In this document: positions 21,756 through 30,122 of the stretch, piece after piece
Numbering within the stretch: position 1 is the first letter of the stretch
Layout of the letters: the number at the start of each line of letters is the position of its first letter
DNA from: Cronobacter universalis NCTC 9529
GTDB lineage: Bacteria > Pseudomonadota > Gammaproteobacteria > Enterobacterales > Enterobacteriaceae
Length of the DNA: 64,000 nt
Direction of reading: 5' to 3'
Assembly: GCF_001277175.1 (NCBI RefSeq)
Contig: NZ_CP012257.1
Coordinates: 2,356,001-2,420,000, forward strand
The notes under the pieces: generated by a model
Told to the model about the DNA's origin: nothing
The model's database searches: none
What the model saw: the letters and a program-made list of their open reading frames with translations, nothing else
Position numbers and translations under genes: made by a program

Positions 21756-24188
21756 ATGACTGAACTCAATCTCGCTTTTCTCCCCGAGCGCATCAAAGCC
21801 CACAAAGCGGCGCTGGTGCAAATCGTGCGTCCGCCGGTCTGTACTGAGCGCGCGCAGCACTACACCGCAATGTACCAGCAGCATCAGGATAAACCGCTGC
21901 CGGTACGCCGCGCGCTGGCGCTGGCGCATCACCTGGCGAACCGCACTATCTGGATCAAACATGACGAGCTGATCGTCGGCAATCAGGCAAGTCAGGTGCG
22001 CGCGGCTCCGTTTTTCCCGGAATATACCGTCAGCTGGATTGAGAAAGAGATTGACGATCTCGCCGACCGCCCCGGCGCCGGGTTCTCCGTCAGCCCGCAG
22101 GATAAAACCGTGATGCATGAAATCTGCCCGTGGTGGCGCGGCCAGACGGTGCAGGATCGCTGCTACGGCATGTTTACCGATGAGCAAAAAGAACTGCTGG
22201 CGTCGGGCATTATCAAAGCGGAAGGCAATATGACCTCCGGCGACGCGCATCTGGCGGTGAATTTCCCGCTGCTGCTGGAAAAAGGTCTCGACGGCCTGCG
22301 AGCCAAAGTGGCGGAGCGCCGCGCGCGTCTGCTGCTGACCGATCAGGGCGATCTGCATAAAGAGCAGTTCCTGAAAGCGATCGACATTACTTTTAGCGCG
22401 CTCAGCGAGCATATCCGGCGCTTCGCGGCGCTCGCTTCACAAATGGCGCAGGAGGAAAAACGCCCGGCGCGTCGCGATGAGTTGCTCGCCATTGCCGCTA
22501 ACTGCGCGCATATCGCGCACCAGCCGCCTGCGTCTTTCTGGCAGGCGTTACAGCTCTGCTATTTTGTGCAGCTGGTGTTGCAGATTGAGTCCAATGGACA
22601 TTCCGTATCGTTTGGCCGCCTCGATCAATATCTCTATCCCTGGTATCGCCGCGATGTCGAACTTGAACAGACGCTGGAGCGCGAGCGCGCCATCGAACTG
22701 TTGCAGAGCTGCTGGCTGAAGCTGCTGGAGGTCAACAAAATCCGTTCCGGATCGCATTCAAAAGCCTCTGCAGGCAGCCCGCTCTACCAGAACGTCACGA
22801 TTGGCGGACAACGTCTGCTTAACGGCGAGCCGGTGGACGCGGTCAACCCGCTCTCGTGGGCGGTGCTGGAATCGTGCGGTCGGCTGCGCTCCACCCAGCC
22901 GAACCTCAGCGTGCGTTACCACGCCGGAATGAGTAATGAATTCCTCGACGCCTGCGTCCAGGTGATCCGCTGCGGCTTCGGGATGCCTGCGTTTAACAAC
23001 GATGAAATAGTCATCGACGAATTTATTAAGCTTGGGGTCAGCCGCGAAGACGCCTATGACTACGCGGCCATTGGCTGCATTGAAACGGCGGTCGGCGGGA
23101 AATGGGGTTATCGCTGCACCGGCATGAGCTTTATTAACTTCGCCCGCGTGATGCTGGCGGCGCTGGAAGGCGGTCGCGACGCGACGACCGGTAAAGTTTT
23201 CCTGCCGCAGGAAAAGGCGCTCTCCGCCGGCAATTTCAGCCACTTCAGCGAAGTGATGGACGCCTGGGATAACCAGATCCGCTACTACACCCGCAAATCG
23301 ATTGAAATTGAATGCGTGGTGGATACTGTTCTTGAAGAGAACGCGCACGATATTCTCTGCTCGGCGCTGGTCGATGACTGCATTGAGCGCGGCAAGAGCA
23401 TTAAGCAAGGCGGCGCGAAATATGACTGGGTATCCGGGTTGCAGGTGGGGATCGCCAACCTCGGCAACAGTCTCGCCGCGGTGCGCAGGCTGGTGTTCGA
23501 ACAGAGCGTGGTGACGCAGCCGCAGCTGGCGCAGGCGCTGAATAACGATTTTGAAGGGCTGACCGGCGAACAGCTGCGCCAGCGACTGATCAACAGCGCC
23601 CCGAAATATGGCAATGACGATGACGATGTCGATCTGTTGCTGGCGCGCGCGTACCAGACGTACATCGACGAGCTGAAGCAGTATCACAATACCCGCTTCG
23701 GGCACGGCCCGATCGGCGGCACTTACTACGCGGGTACGTCGTCTATCTCCGCGAACGTGCCTTTTGGCGCGGCGACGATGGCGACGCCGGACGGACGCAA
23801 GGCCAGAACGCCGCTGGCGGAAGGCGCAAGCCCGGCGTCAGGCACTGACCGTCTGGGGCCAACGGCGGTGATTAACTCGGTCGGAAAACTGCCGGTGGCG
23901 AAAATACTTGGCGGCGTGCTGTTGAATCAGAAGCTTAACCCGTCCACACTGGATAACTTACGCGATCGCCAGAAACTGATGCAGATGCTGCGCACTTTCT
24001 TTGAAGTGCATAAGGGATGGCACGTTCAGTACAACATTGTCTCGCGTGAAACCCTGCTGGACGCCAAAGCACACCCGGATAAGTATCGCGATCTGGTCGT
24101 GCGCGTGGCGGGTTACTCCGCGTTCTTTACGGCCTTATCCCCTGATGCGCAGGATGATATTATCGCCCGTACCGAACATACGCTTTAA
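21756..24188 (+). CDS. ybiW: Glycyl-radical enzyme YbiW (PFL/diol-dehydratase-like)
   Basis: 810-residue glycyl-radical enzyme, the same length as E. coli YbiW. The thiyl cysteine is Cys441 in AAIGCIETAV, a C-x-E pattern as in glycerol/diol dehydratases rather than the double cysteine of pyruvate formate-lyase. The glycine to be activated is Gly786 in RVAGYSAFF. The substrate is not established; annotations as formate acetyltransferase are probably wrong given the active site. The frame extends to 21735, but the ATG at 21756 follows AGAGG at proper spacing and gives the family N terminus. It is co-transcribed with ybiY, with yciT 45 bases downstream on the same strand. Confidence 0.93.
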   Translation: MTELNLAFLPERIKAHKAALVQIVRPPVCTERAQHYTAMYQQHQDKPLPVRRALALAHHLANRTIWIKHDELIVGNQASQVRAAPFFPEYTVSWIEKEIDDLADRPGAGFSVSPQDKTVMHEICPWWRGQTVQDRCYGMFTDEQKELLASGIIKAEGNMTSGDAHLAVNFPLLLEKGLDGLRAKVAERRARLLLTDQGDLHKEQFLKAIDITFSALSEHIRRFAALASQMAQEEKRPARRDELLAIAANCAHIAHQPPASFWQALQLCYFVQLVLQIESNGHSVSFGRLDQYLYPWYRRDVELEQTLERERAIELLQSCWLKLLEVNKIRSGSHSKASAGSPLYQNVTIGGQRLLNGEPVDAVNPLSWAVLESCGRLRSTQPNLSVRYHAGMSNEFLDACVQVIRCGFGMPAFNNDEIVIDEFIKLGVSREDAYDYAAIGCIETAVGGKWGYRCTGMSFINFARVMLAALEGGRDATTGKVFLPQEKALSAGNFSHFSEVMDAWDNQIRYYTRKSIEIECVVDTVLEENAHDILCSALVDDCIERGKSIKQGGAKYDWVSGLQVGIANLGNSLAAVRRLVFEQSVVTQPQLAQALNNDFEGLTGEQLRQRLINSAPKYGNDDDDVDLLLARAYQTYIDELKQYHNTRFGHGPIGGTYYAGTSSISANVPFGAATMATPDGRKARTPLAEGASPASGTDRLGPTAVINSVGKLPVAKILGGVLLNQKLNPSTLDNLRDRQKLMQMLRTFFEVHKGWHVQYNIVSRETLLDAKAHPDKYRDLVVRVAGYSAFFTALSPDAQDDIIARTEHTL

Positions 24189-24233
24189 ATGAAACCGCGG
24201 TGGCGTCACGCCACCGCGCATAACGATGCAGAT

Positions 24234-24989
24234 ATGAACTCCCGACAACAAATCATTTTACAGATGGTGATTGACCGCGGCCGCATGAGCGTGGCGGATC
24301 TATCAAAAATCACCGGCGTTTCTGAAGTCACCATTCGTCAGGATCTGAACCTCCTTGAAAAGCAGAGCTATCTGCGCCGCACCCACGGGTTCGCCGTGCC
24401 GCTCGACAGCGACGATGTAGAAACCCGGATGATGAACAATTTCGCGCTCAAGCGCAGGCTCGCGGATTTCGCCTGCTCGCTCGTGAATGACGGCGAAACG
24501 GTGTTTATCGAAAACGGCAGTACCAACGCCCTGCTGGCGCGGGCGCTGGCTGAACAAAAGAAGGTGACGCTTATCACCGTAAGCAGCTTTATCGCCCATC
24601 TGCTGAAAGAAACCTCGTGTGAAATTATTCTGCTCGGCGGTATCTACCAGAAGAAAAGCGAAACCATGGTCGGCCCGCTGACGCGCCAGTACATTTCGCA
24701 GGTGCACTTCAGTAAAGCGTTTATCGGGATTGACGGCTGGTCGCCTGAGACGGGCTTTACCGGTCGCGACATGATGCGCGCCGACGTGGTGAACGCGGTG
24801 CTGGAAAAAGGCAGCGAGGCCATTATTCTCACCGACAGCAGTAAGTTCGGCGCGGTACATCCCTATACGCTCGGCCCGGTTTCGCGCTTTAACCGGGTGA
24901 TTACCGATGACGGCCTGAATGGCGCCGCCCGTGACGTCCTCGCCGCCTCCGGCCTGACGCTGGATATTATTTCGCCCTTTCCTGCCTGA
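24234..24989 (+). CDS. yciT: DeoR-family transcriptional regulator YciT
   Basis: 251-residue DeoR-type regulator. The N-terminal winged helix-turn-helix (about 1-57; [26 protein letters not shown] read in part) is followed by the DeoRC sugar-phosphate-sensing domain ([21 protein letters not shown] and ILTDSSKFG). It matches E. coli YciT across its length. The start at 24234 ([12 protein letters not shown]) equals the E. coli start; the frame is open to 24189 without support and no strong Shine-Dalgarno sequence is visible. Being 45 bases behind ybiW on the same strand, it may be co-transcribed and may regulate the fsa-ybiYW module. Confidence 0.9.
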   Translation: MNSRQQIILQMVIDRGRMSVADLSKITGVSEVTIRQDLNLLEKQSYLRRTHGFAVPLDSDDVETRMMNNFALKRRLADFACSLVNDGETVFIENGSTNALLARALAEQKKVTLITVSSFIAHLLKETSCEIILLGGIYQKKSETMVGPLTRQYISQVHFSKAFIGIDGWSPETGFTGRDMMRADVVNAVLEKGSEAIILTDSSKFGAVHPYTLGPVSRFNRVITDDGLNGAARDVLAASGLTLDIISPFPA

Positions 24990-25193
24990 AGCTTTGCTGG
25001 CGCGTCGACACGGCGCGCCTTCGCTTGAGACTATTCTCAGCCTCAATTAAGACTTTTTACCTGTCTGAATTCGCTGAAGAAATTAAAATTAACCTCAGCG
25101 ATATTACTGAGTGTTGATTGTCACCTGCGTGATTCTTTATTCCGTATCGCTGCACCGTTTCACGAACTGGCGCTTTAAGCGGCGATTTAGCCA

Positions 25194-25200
25194 CTATACT
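25194..25200 (+). promoter_or_regulatory. Likely osmB promoter -10 (sigma-S type)
   Basis: The sequence CTATACT followed by TAAAGTG lies about 48 bases before the osmB ATG and resembles the extended -10 of the E. coli osmB promoter that uses sigma-S. An RcsB box was not identified by eye. Confidence 0.5.
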
Positions 25201-25247
25201 TAAAGTGAACAGCCTTTCCGTGAATCAATTATTCAGGAGAAAGTATT

Positions 25248-25463
25248 ATGTCATTAAATTACAAAAAAGTAGCCGCGGCAGTGCTGGCCGTTACTCTGGT
25301 AGCTTCTCTGAGCGCATGCTCTAACTGGTCTAAACGTGACCGCAATACCGCTATCGGCGCGGGTGCAGGTGCAATCGGCGGCTCCGTGCTGACTGACGGC
25401 AGCGCGCTCGGCACCCTCGGCGGCGCAGCGGTAGGCGGTATTATCGGTCATCAGGTTGATTAA
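25248..25463 (+). CDS. osmB: Osmotically inducible lipoprotein OsmB
   Basis: 71-residue outer-membrane lipoprotein. The signal peptide ends in the lipobox LSAC (Cys24). The mature part is a glycine-zipper region (AIGAGAGAIGGSVL and GTLGGAAVGGIIGHQVD) typical of OsmB/SlyB-like lipoproteins. Expression in E. coli rises with osmolarity and in stationary phase. An AGGAG Shine-Dalgarno sequence precedes the ATG. It is a single-gene unit followed by the leftward yciH-pyrF operon. Confidence 0.95.
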   Translation: MSLNYKKVAAAVLAVTLVASLSACSNWSKRDRNTAIGAGAGAIGGSVLTDGSALGTLGGAAVGGIIGHQVD

Positions 25464-25550
25464 TCTGCGGCCCGCAAAAGCATAACGCTTTGACGTATTA
25501 CTCGCATCACCGAATAATTACAGGTCTGGCTATACCGCAGTAAACATAAC

Positions 25551-25580
25551 AAAATAGCCACGGCGTTTTCGCCGTGGCTA
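25551..25580 (-). terminator. Terminator of the pyrF-yciH operon
   Basis: A perfect 11-bp stem TAGCCACGGCG/CGCCGTGGCTA with loop TTTT (25555-25580) is followed on the minus strand by TTTT. It lies just after the yciH stop and may also help end osmB transcripts. Confidence 0.85.
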
Positions 25581-25584
25581 ACAA

Positions 25585-25911
25585 TTACCCGCCCGCCAGT
25601 TTAACTTTCATTCCTTTCGCTTCCAGCAGACTTTTTATTAAGTCCCTTTTATCGCCCTGTATTTCTATTACGCCATCTTTGACCGCGCCGCCACAGCCGC
25701 ATTTTTTCTTAAGCTCGGCCGCGAGACTATTTAACGTCGCGTCGTCAGCGTCAATGCCGGTGATAAGGCATACGCCTTTCCCTTTGCGGCCGCTGGTCTG
25801 GCGCTGGATACGCACCACACCGTCGCCTTTCGGGCGCGCGGGCGCAGCTTTGGGCTCGTCGATGCGCCCGGTTTCCGTCGAATAGACCAGACGGCTGTTA
25901 TTATCGTTCAT
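25585..25911 (-). CDS. yciH: SUI1/eIF1-like translation factor YciH
   Basis: 108-residue protein of the SUI1 (eIF1) family, the same length as E. coli YciH and very similar throughout (RIQRQTSGRKGKGVCLITG and KKKCGCGGAVKDGVIEIQGD). In E. coli YciH is reported to influence initiation fidelity and stress-time translation; it is not essential. The start codon overlaps the pyrF stop (ATGA), so it is translated from the pyrF mRNA. It is the last gene of that operon, directly before a strong terminator. Confidence 0.95.
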   Translation of the reverse strand: MNDNNSRLVYSTETGRIDEPKAAPARPKGDGVVRIQRQTSGRKGKGVCLITGIDADDATLNSLAAELKKKCGCGGAVKDGVIEIQGDKRDLIKSLLEAKGMKVKLAGG

Positions 25912-26645
25912 TATCCCTCCTGCTTCAGAGACGCCAGAATATCCCGCAACGCCTGCGCCGGGTTAGCCGCGCGGGTGATGGGACGTCCGATAACCATATA
26001 GTCGACGCCCGCCTCTTGCGCCTCGGCAGGCGTCATAATACGGCGCTGATCGCCCGCGTCGCTGCCGGCCGGACGAATGCCGGGGGTGACCAGTTTAAAT
26101 TCGCGCCCGAACGTCGCTTTAAAACGCACGGCCTCATGGGCGGAACAGACCACGCCGTCAAGACCGCACTGCCGGGTGAGGCGCGCGAGACGCTCCGCCT
26201 GCTCTGCCGGGCTGAGAGTAATGCCGAGCCCCTGTAAATCTTCCGCTTCCATACTGGTCAGCACCGTCACCGCAATCAGTAACGGCGCGTCGTTGCCAAA
26301 CGAGGCCAGCGCCTCTTTCGCCGCCGTCATCATGCGCGCGCCGCCGCCCGCGTGCACATTCACCATCCAGACGCCAAGCTCCGCCGCCGCCGCAACGGCG
26401 CGCGCGGTAGTATTCGGGATATCGTGAAATTTCAGATCCAGAAAGACGTCAAAGCCGCGCGAAATCAGATCGCGCACCAGCTGCGGCCCGAAGAGCGTGA
26501 ACATCTCTTTGCCGACTTTCAGACGGCAATCGCGCGGATCGATGCCATCCACAAAGGCCAGCGCGCTGTCGCGGTTGTCGTAATCGAGCGCGACGACGAC
26601 GGGGGAATGAGTTACAGAATGAGAGGATGAGGCAAATGATGTCAT
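25911..26645 (-). CDS. pyrF: Orotidine-5'-phosphate decarboxylase
   Basis: 244-residue TIM-barrel enzyme catalysing the last step of UMP synthesis. The catalytic [10 protein letters not shown] segment with its Lys-Asp network is intact, as are the phosphate-binding GIRP and VIGRPIT regions. The frame is open to 26702, but the ATG at 26645 gives a protein one residue shorter than E. coli PyrF and an aligned N terminus ([20 protein letters not shown]). It overlaps yciH by one base and forms the operon pyrF-yciH. In E. coli expression follows purine/pyrimidine supply; no attenuator was seen. Confidence 0.96.
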   Translation of the reverse strand: MTSFASSSHSVTHSPVVVALDYDNRDSALAFVDGIDPRDCRLKVGKEMFTLFGPQLVRDLISRGFDVFLDLKFHDIPNTTARAVAAAAELGVWMVNVHAGGGARMMTAAKEALASFGNDAPLLIAVTVLTSMEAEDLQGLGITLSPAEQAERLARLTRQCGLDGVVCSAHEAVRFKATFGREFKLVTPGIRPAGSDAGDQRRIMTPAEAQEAGVDYMVIGRPITRAANPAQALRDILASLKQEG

Positions 26646-26872
26646 GACCAGACCTTCTGACAGGCGCACCGGCGTGGCGCGGGATTGATAAACGGCAAGC
26701 ATTCTACCCGCCGTCCGCCGAAATTTACAGGCAAGATCGCCCTGCCAGGCGGCCTTCTGGCCGTTAACGCGCTGTCGCCACGGCAGATGAACATAAATTC
26801 AAAAGTATGTTGTAACTAAATTGCGCGTTAAGCATAGCCGCGATGGTATGTGCGGCAGGGACTGAGAATAAA

Positions 26873-28042
26873 TTACTGGCCGTCAAGGCCGCGGATAGGC
26901 TTAATCGTCGACCAGGCGCGGCACGACGGGCAGTGCCAGTAGAGCGTGAAAGCGGTAAAGCCGCACTTCTGGCAGCGATAGCGCGGCTTGGTGCGCACCT
27001 GTTCGCCCACCATATCGCGCAGCACCATCAGGCTCTCTTTCGCGCGCCCTTCTTCCGCCTCGTGCAGATGGTAATCCATCAGCCGGTGAAAGACGCGCAT
27101 GGTCGGGTGGCGCTGTAGCTGGCGCGTGATATAGACCTGCGCGCTGTCCGCGCCTTCGCGTTGCTCAAGCACCTGCGCAAGCATCAGTTCCGCTTCGGCG
27201 CCGGTGTTTTCTTCCACGCAGCGTTTAAGGAATTCGGCCCATTCGTCGGGTTTACCGAGCTGCTGATAGCAGACCTGGAGCATCTCCAGCGTTTCGCTCA
27301 CCAGTTCGCGATCCTGGCTGATGACTTTCTCCAGCGTCTCGACGGCGTGCGCATAATCGCCGCGCGTCATAAAAATGCGCCCCATCATAATGGAGACGCG
27401 CGCGCTGTTGCGATCCGCCGACGCGCCCTTTTTCAGGAGCGACATGGCGCGATCCATATCTTCATTGCTCATCGCCTGGAGCGCCAGCTCGCAGTAAAAA
27501 TGGGCGATTTCGACGCGCTGATGCTCTTTGCCGAGCTTAACCAGCCGTTCGGCGGCATCGATGGCTTTCTGCCAGTCGCTGGTGGCCTGATAGATTTGCA
27601 GCAGTTGCTGAAGCGCGCCGATGCGGAAATCGGTTTCGTCCACCAACTGGTTGAACATGTCTTCGGCGCGATCGTAGAGCCCGGCGGCCATGTAATCGCG
27701 GCCGAGCTGCTGAACGGCGAGCAGGCGCTGATCGTAGGTGAGCGACGCGCTTTCCATCAGCGACTGGTGAATGCGGATAGCCCGGTCCACCTCGCCGCGC
27801 GAGCGGAAGAGGTTACCAAGCGTCAGGTGGGCTTCAACGGTGCCGGTATCTTCCTTGAGCATTTCAAGGAACAGATCCACCGCTTTATCCTGCTGATTGG
27901 ACAGCAGAAAGTTCACGCCTGCGACGTAATCGCGTGACAGACGGTTCGCTTCCTGCTCTTTGTCCTGTTGCGCACTTCTGCGGCCCATGTACCAGCCATA
28001 CGCAGCGGCGACAGGCAACAGCAGAAACAACAACTCCAGCAT
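26873..28042 (-). CDS. lapB: Lipopolysaccharide assembly protein B (LapB/YciM)
   Basis: 389-residue protein, the same length as E. coli LapB. An N-terminal membrane anchor (residues 1-20) is followed by nine or so TPR-like helical repeats facing the cytoplasm and a C-terminal rubredoxin-type metal knuckle with two Cys pairs (CQKCG and CPSC). LapB brings LpxC to the FtsH protease and so limits lipid A synthesis; the metal site is needed in E. coli. It lies six bases after lapA, forming the lapAB operon. Confidence 0.96.
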   Translation of the reverse strand: MLELLFLLLPVAAAYGWYMGRRSAQQDKEQEANRLSRDYVAGVNFLLSNQQDKAVDLFLEMLKEDTGTVEAHLTLGNLFRSRGEVDRAIRIHQSLMESASLTYDQRLLAVQQLGRDYMAAGLYDRAEDMFNQLVDETDFRIGALQQLLQIYQATSDWQKAIDAAERLVKLGKEHQRVEIAHFYCELALQAMSNEDMDRAMSLLKKGASADRNSARVSIMMGRIFMTRGDYAHAVETLEKVISQDRELVSETLEMLQVCYQQLGKPDEWAEFLKRCVEENTGAEAELMLAQVLEQREGADSAQVYITRQLQRHPTMRVFHRLMDYHLHEAEEGRAKESLMVLRDMVGEQVRTKPRYRCQKCGFTAFTLYWHCPSCRAWSTIKPIRGLDGQ

Positions 28043-28048
28043 AGAGGG

Positions 28049-28357
28049 TTAATCCTTAACAGCAGGCGCGGCGGCGTTTGCCGGAACCGGCTCTGCGGGC
28101 GCGAGTTGCTGCTCAAGGCGTTTCACTTTACGTTCGGCGCGCGCCAGTTGCAGGCGAACACGCAGCCAGAACAGTCCACAGATGATCCAGCCGATGATAA
28201 AACCTGCGCCGAATAAGGTCGCCAGCAGCGTAGAGATCCGATAGTCGCCCTGCGCCAGCAGGAAGTTAAAGGTGACCTGTTGATCGTTTTGCGCGCCCAG
28301 CGTGACGGAAACGACGAAAATCGCTAATACCACTAAAAAAATAATCAGATATTTCAC
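28049..28357 (-). CDS. lapA: Lipopolysaccharide assembly protein A (LapA/YciS)
   Basis: 102-residue inner-membrane protein (DUF1049/LapA family). Two transmembrane helices (about 1-22 and 40-65) are followed by a basic coiled-coil (LQLARAERKVKRLEQQLAP) and an Ala/Pro-rich tail. It acts alongside LapB in lipopolysaccharide biogenesis. It is the first gene of lapAB; the upstream region holds a nested inverted repeat (28388-28463). Confidence 0.94.
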   Translation of the reverse strand: MKYLIIFLVVLAIFVVSVTLGAQNDQQVTFNFLLAQGDYRISTLLATLFGAGFIIGWIICGLFWLRVRLQLARAERKVKRLEQQLAPAEPVPANAAAPAVKD

Positions 28358-28387
28358 ATGACATCCCGTATGTGTTTTGTGCGACCA

Positions 28388-28463
28388 ATGTCCCGGCCTC
28401 GGCTCAACGCGCTATACGTTATCATTTCCACCCTTTGCGTGAAATGATAAAGCGCCGGGACAT
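28388..28463. repeat. Nested inverted repeats upstream of lapA
   Basis: An outer perfect 10-bp inverted repeat ATGTCCCGGC (28388-28397) / GCCGGGACAT (28454-28463) encloses an inner 8-bp repeat ATCATTTC (28421-28428) / GAAATGAT (28441-28448). Together they would fold into a long two-part hairpin in the lapA leader or at the pgpB 3' side. Function unknown. Confidence 0.65.
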
Positions 28464-28504
28464 CCTTTATAAATAGGGGCGGAACGGCGAAACTCAAGCC
28501 GCCG

Positions 28505-29269
28505 TCACTCTTCTGTCTCGCGCCGGGCGATTTCCACTTTCTCTTCCACCGGCGGCGTAAGCGGGCCACAGAGACGCTGCGCAAGCCAGGCGGCGATGGT
28601 CACCAGCAACCAGGAGAGCAGCGTGGCGACCACCAGATCCCGCGGCCAGTGCATGCCGAGCAGCATTCGGCTGCCCATCACGCCGACGGCCCAGAGCGTC
28701 AGCACCGCAAGCGTAATGGTTCGCCTGCGCGGCCAGAGCAGCCCGAATCCCAGCATCGCCCAGCTTGCGGCAAACATGGTGTGCCCGGACGGAAACGCGA
28801 ATCCGGTCTCTTTTTGCCAGTGTTTGCGCAGCCAGGCCGGGATATCGGTTTCGTTCTGCAACTGCGCTTTCACCAGCGCCCCTCTTTCCTTGCGCTTTAA
28901 ATTGTAGAACTCGTCAACCGGGATGTTACGGTTTTTTTCAAGCCAGATAACAAACGGGCGCGGTTCCTGAACTTTTTCTTTAATCAGCGACTTAGACCAC
29001 TGCCCCGCCATAATGACGACGCCCAGAATCGCAAACAGCATCAGCGCCGGACGCAGCCGAAAACGCAGACACCACAAGAACCAGCCGCACAGCAAAACGT
29101 GAGTAATGATGCCCCAAGGCTGAGTGACCGTTTCTGTCATCCAGAACAGCGCCTTAAGCCACAGCGAGCCGCCGCCCGGTTGCCACTGCCAGCCTGAGAT
29201 CCAGACGGTCAAGGGCATGATGAGCAACAGCGCGGCGCCGACCGCGGTTCGTTTCGCAATTGCCAGCAT
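28505..29269 (-). CDS. pgpB: Phosphatidylglycerophosphatase B / undecaprenyl-pyrophosphatase
   Basis: 254-residue membrane phosphatase of the PAP2 superfamily, the same length as E. coli PgpB. All three catalytic motifs are present: KEKVQEPRP, the PSGHT segment, and SRMLLGMHWPRD with the catalytic His. Several transmembrane helices surround them. It dephosphorylates phosphatidylglycerol phosphate, diacylglycerol pyrophosphate and undecaprenyl pyrophosphate on the periplasmic side. It is transcribed leftward, divergent from ribA, and 147 bases before lapA. Confidence 0.95.
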   Translation of the reverse strand: MLAIAKRTAVGAALLLIMPLTVWISGWQWQPGGGSLWLKALFWMTETVTQPWGIITHVLLCGWFLWCLRFRLRPALMLFAILGVVIMAGQWSKSLIKEKVQEPRPFVIWLEKNRNIPVDEFYNLKRKERGALVKAQLQNETDIPAWLRKHWQKETGFAFPSGHTMFAASWAMLGFGLLWPRRRTITLAVLTLWAVGVMGSRMLLGMHWPRDLVVATLLSWLLVTIAAWLAQRLCGPLTPPVEEKVEIARRETEE

Positions 29270-29468
29270 GTTCTCTCCTTTTTCCTGAAGTCCTTCAAGA
29301 ATAACCGAAAATCGCGCATGGCAGGATAGTTAACTATTGATGCGATTGATATTGAGAGCACGACTGAGTGAGGCGAACCCTGCCGGGATGTGGCAAAATA
29401 GTGAATAACGACAGAAAGCCAACAGACTGGCAGGCGCCTGCGGGCGTTCATAATATCCGGAGAATCAC

Positions 29469-30062
29469 ATGCAGCTTAAACGTGTGGCAGAAGCCAAACT
29501 GCCAACCCCATGGGGCGATTTCCTGATGGTGGGTTTTGAAGAACTGGCCACCGGACAGGATCACGTAGCCCTGGTATTTGGTGATATTACCGGTGCGGAT
29601 CCGGTGCTGGCGCGCGTCCACTCTGAGTGTCTGACCGGCGACGCGCTGTTCAGCCTGCGCTGCGATTGCGGCTTCCAGCTGGAAGCGGCGCTGTCGCACA
29701 TTGCGGAAGCCGGGCGCGGCGTGCTCCTCTATCATCGCCAGGAGGGGCGCAACATCGGTCTGCTGAATAAAATCCGCGCCTATGCCTTGCAGGATCAGGG
29801 CTACGATACCGTTGAAGCGAACCACCAGCTCGGCTTTGCCGCCGACGAGCGCGATTTCACGCTGTGCGCGGATATGTTTAAGCTGCTGGGCGTGGATGAA
29901 GTGCGCCTGCTGACCAATAACCCGCGCAAGGTTGAAATTTTGACCGAAGCGGGGATTAATATCGTCGAGCGCGTGCCGCTTATCGTCGGGCGTAACCCGA
30001 AAAACGAGCACTATCTCGATACCAAAGCCGCCAAGATGGGGCATCTGCTCTCCGGTAACTAA
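29469..30062 (+). CDS. ribA: GTP cyclohydrolase II
   Basis: 197-residue enzyme that opens GTP to start riboflavin synthesis. The zinc ligands are Cys54, Cys65 and Cys67 ([17 protein letters not shown] read in part), and the REGRNIG-like block (QEGRNIG) binds the substrate. It is the stand-alone RibA form, not fused to RibB. It has its own upstream region and a strong terminator; acnA converges from the other side. A SoxS/MarA site known in E. coli was not identified by eye. Confidence 0.97.
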   Translation: MQLKRVAEAKLPTPWGDFLMVGFEELATGQDHVALVFGDITGADPVLARVHSECLTGDALFSLRCDCGFQLEAALSHIAEAGRGVLLYHRQEGRNIGLLNKIRAYALQDQGYDTVEANHQLGFAADERDFTLCADMFKLLGVDEVRLLTNNPRKVEILTEAGINIVERVPLIVGRNPKNEHYLDTKAAKMGHLLSGN

Positions 30063-30074
30063 CCGGCGTCATAA

Positions 30075-30105
30075 AAAAGGCCTGCAAACGCAGGCCTTTT
30101 TGTTG
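30075..30105. terminator. Bidirectional terminator between ribA and acnA
   Basis: An 11-bp stem AAAAGGCCTGC/GCAGGCCTTTT (30075-30085 and 30090-30100) has A and T runs on its two sides, so it can serve both convergent genes. Confidence 0.9.
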
Positions 30106-30122
30106 CACCGTATGCCTCGTCT

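Noticed and set aside
22758..23705. 315-codon minus-strand frame within ybiW
   Set aside because: Antisense to a conserved glycyl-radical enzyme; no motif, no ribosome-binding site.
21756..24188. Annotation of ybiW as pyruvate formate-lyase
   Set aside because: The active site has a single Cys followed by Glu two positions later (GCIE), the dehydratase-type pattern, not the double Cys of PflB.
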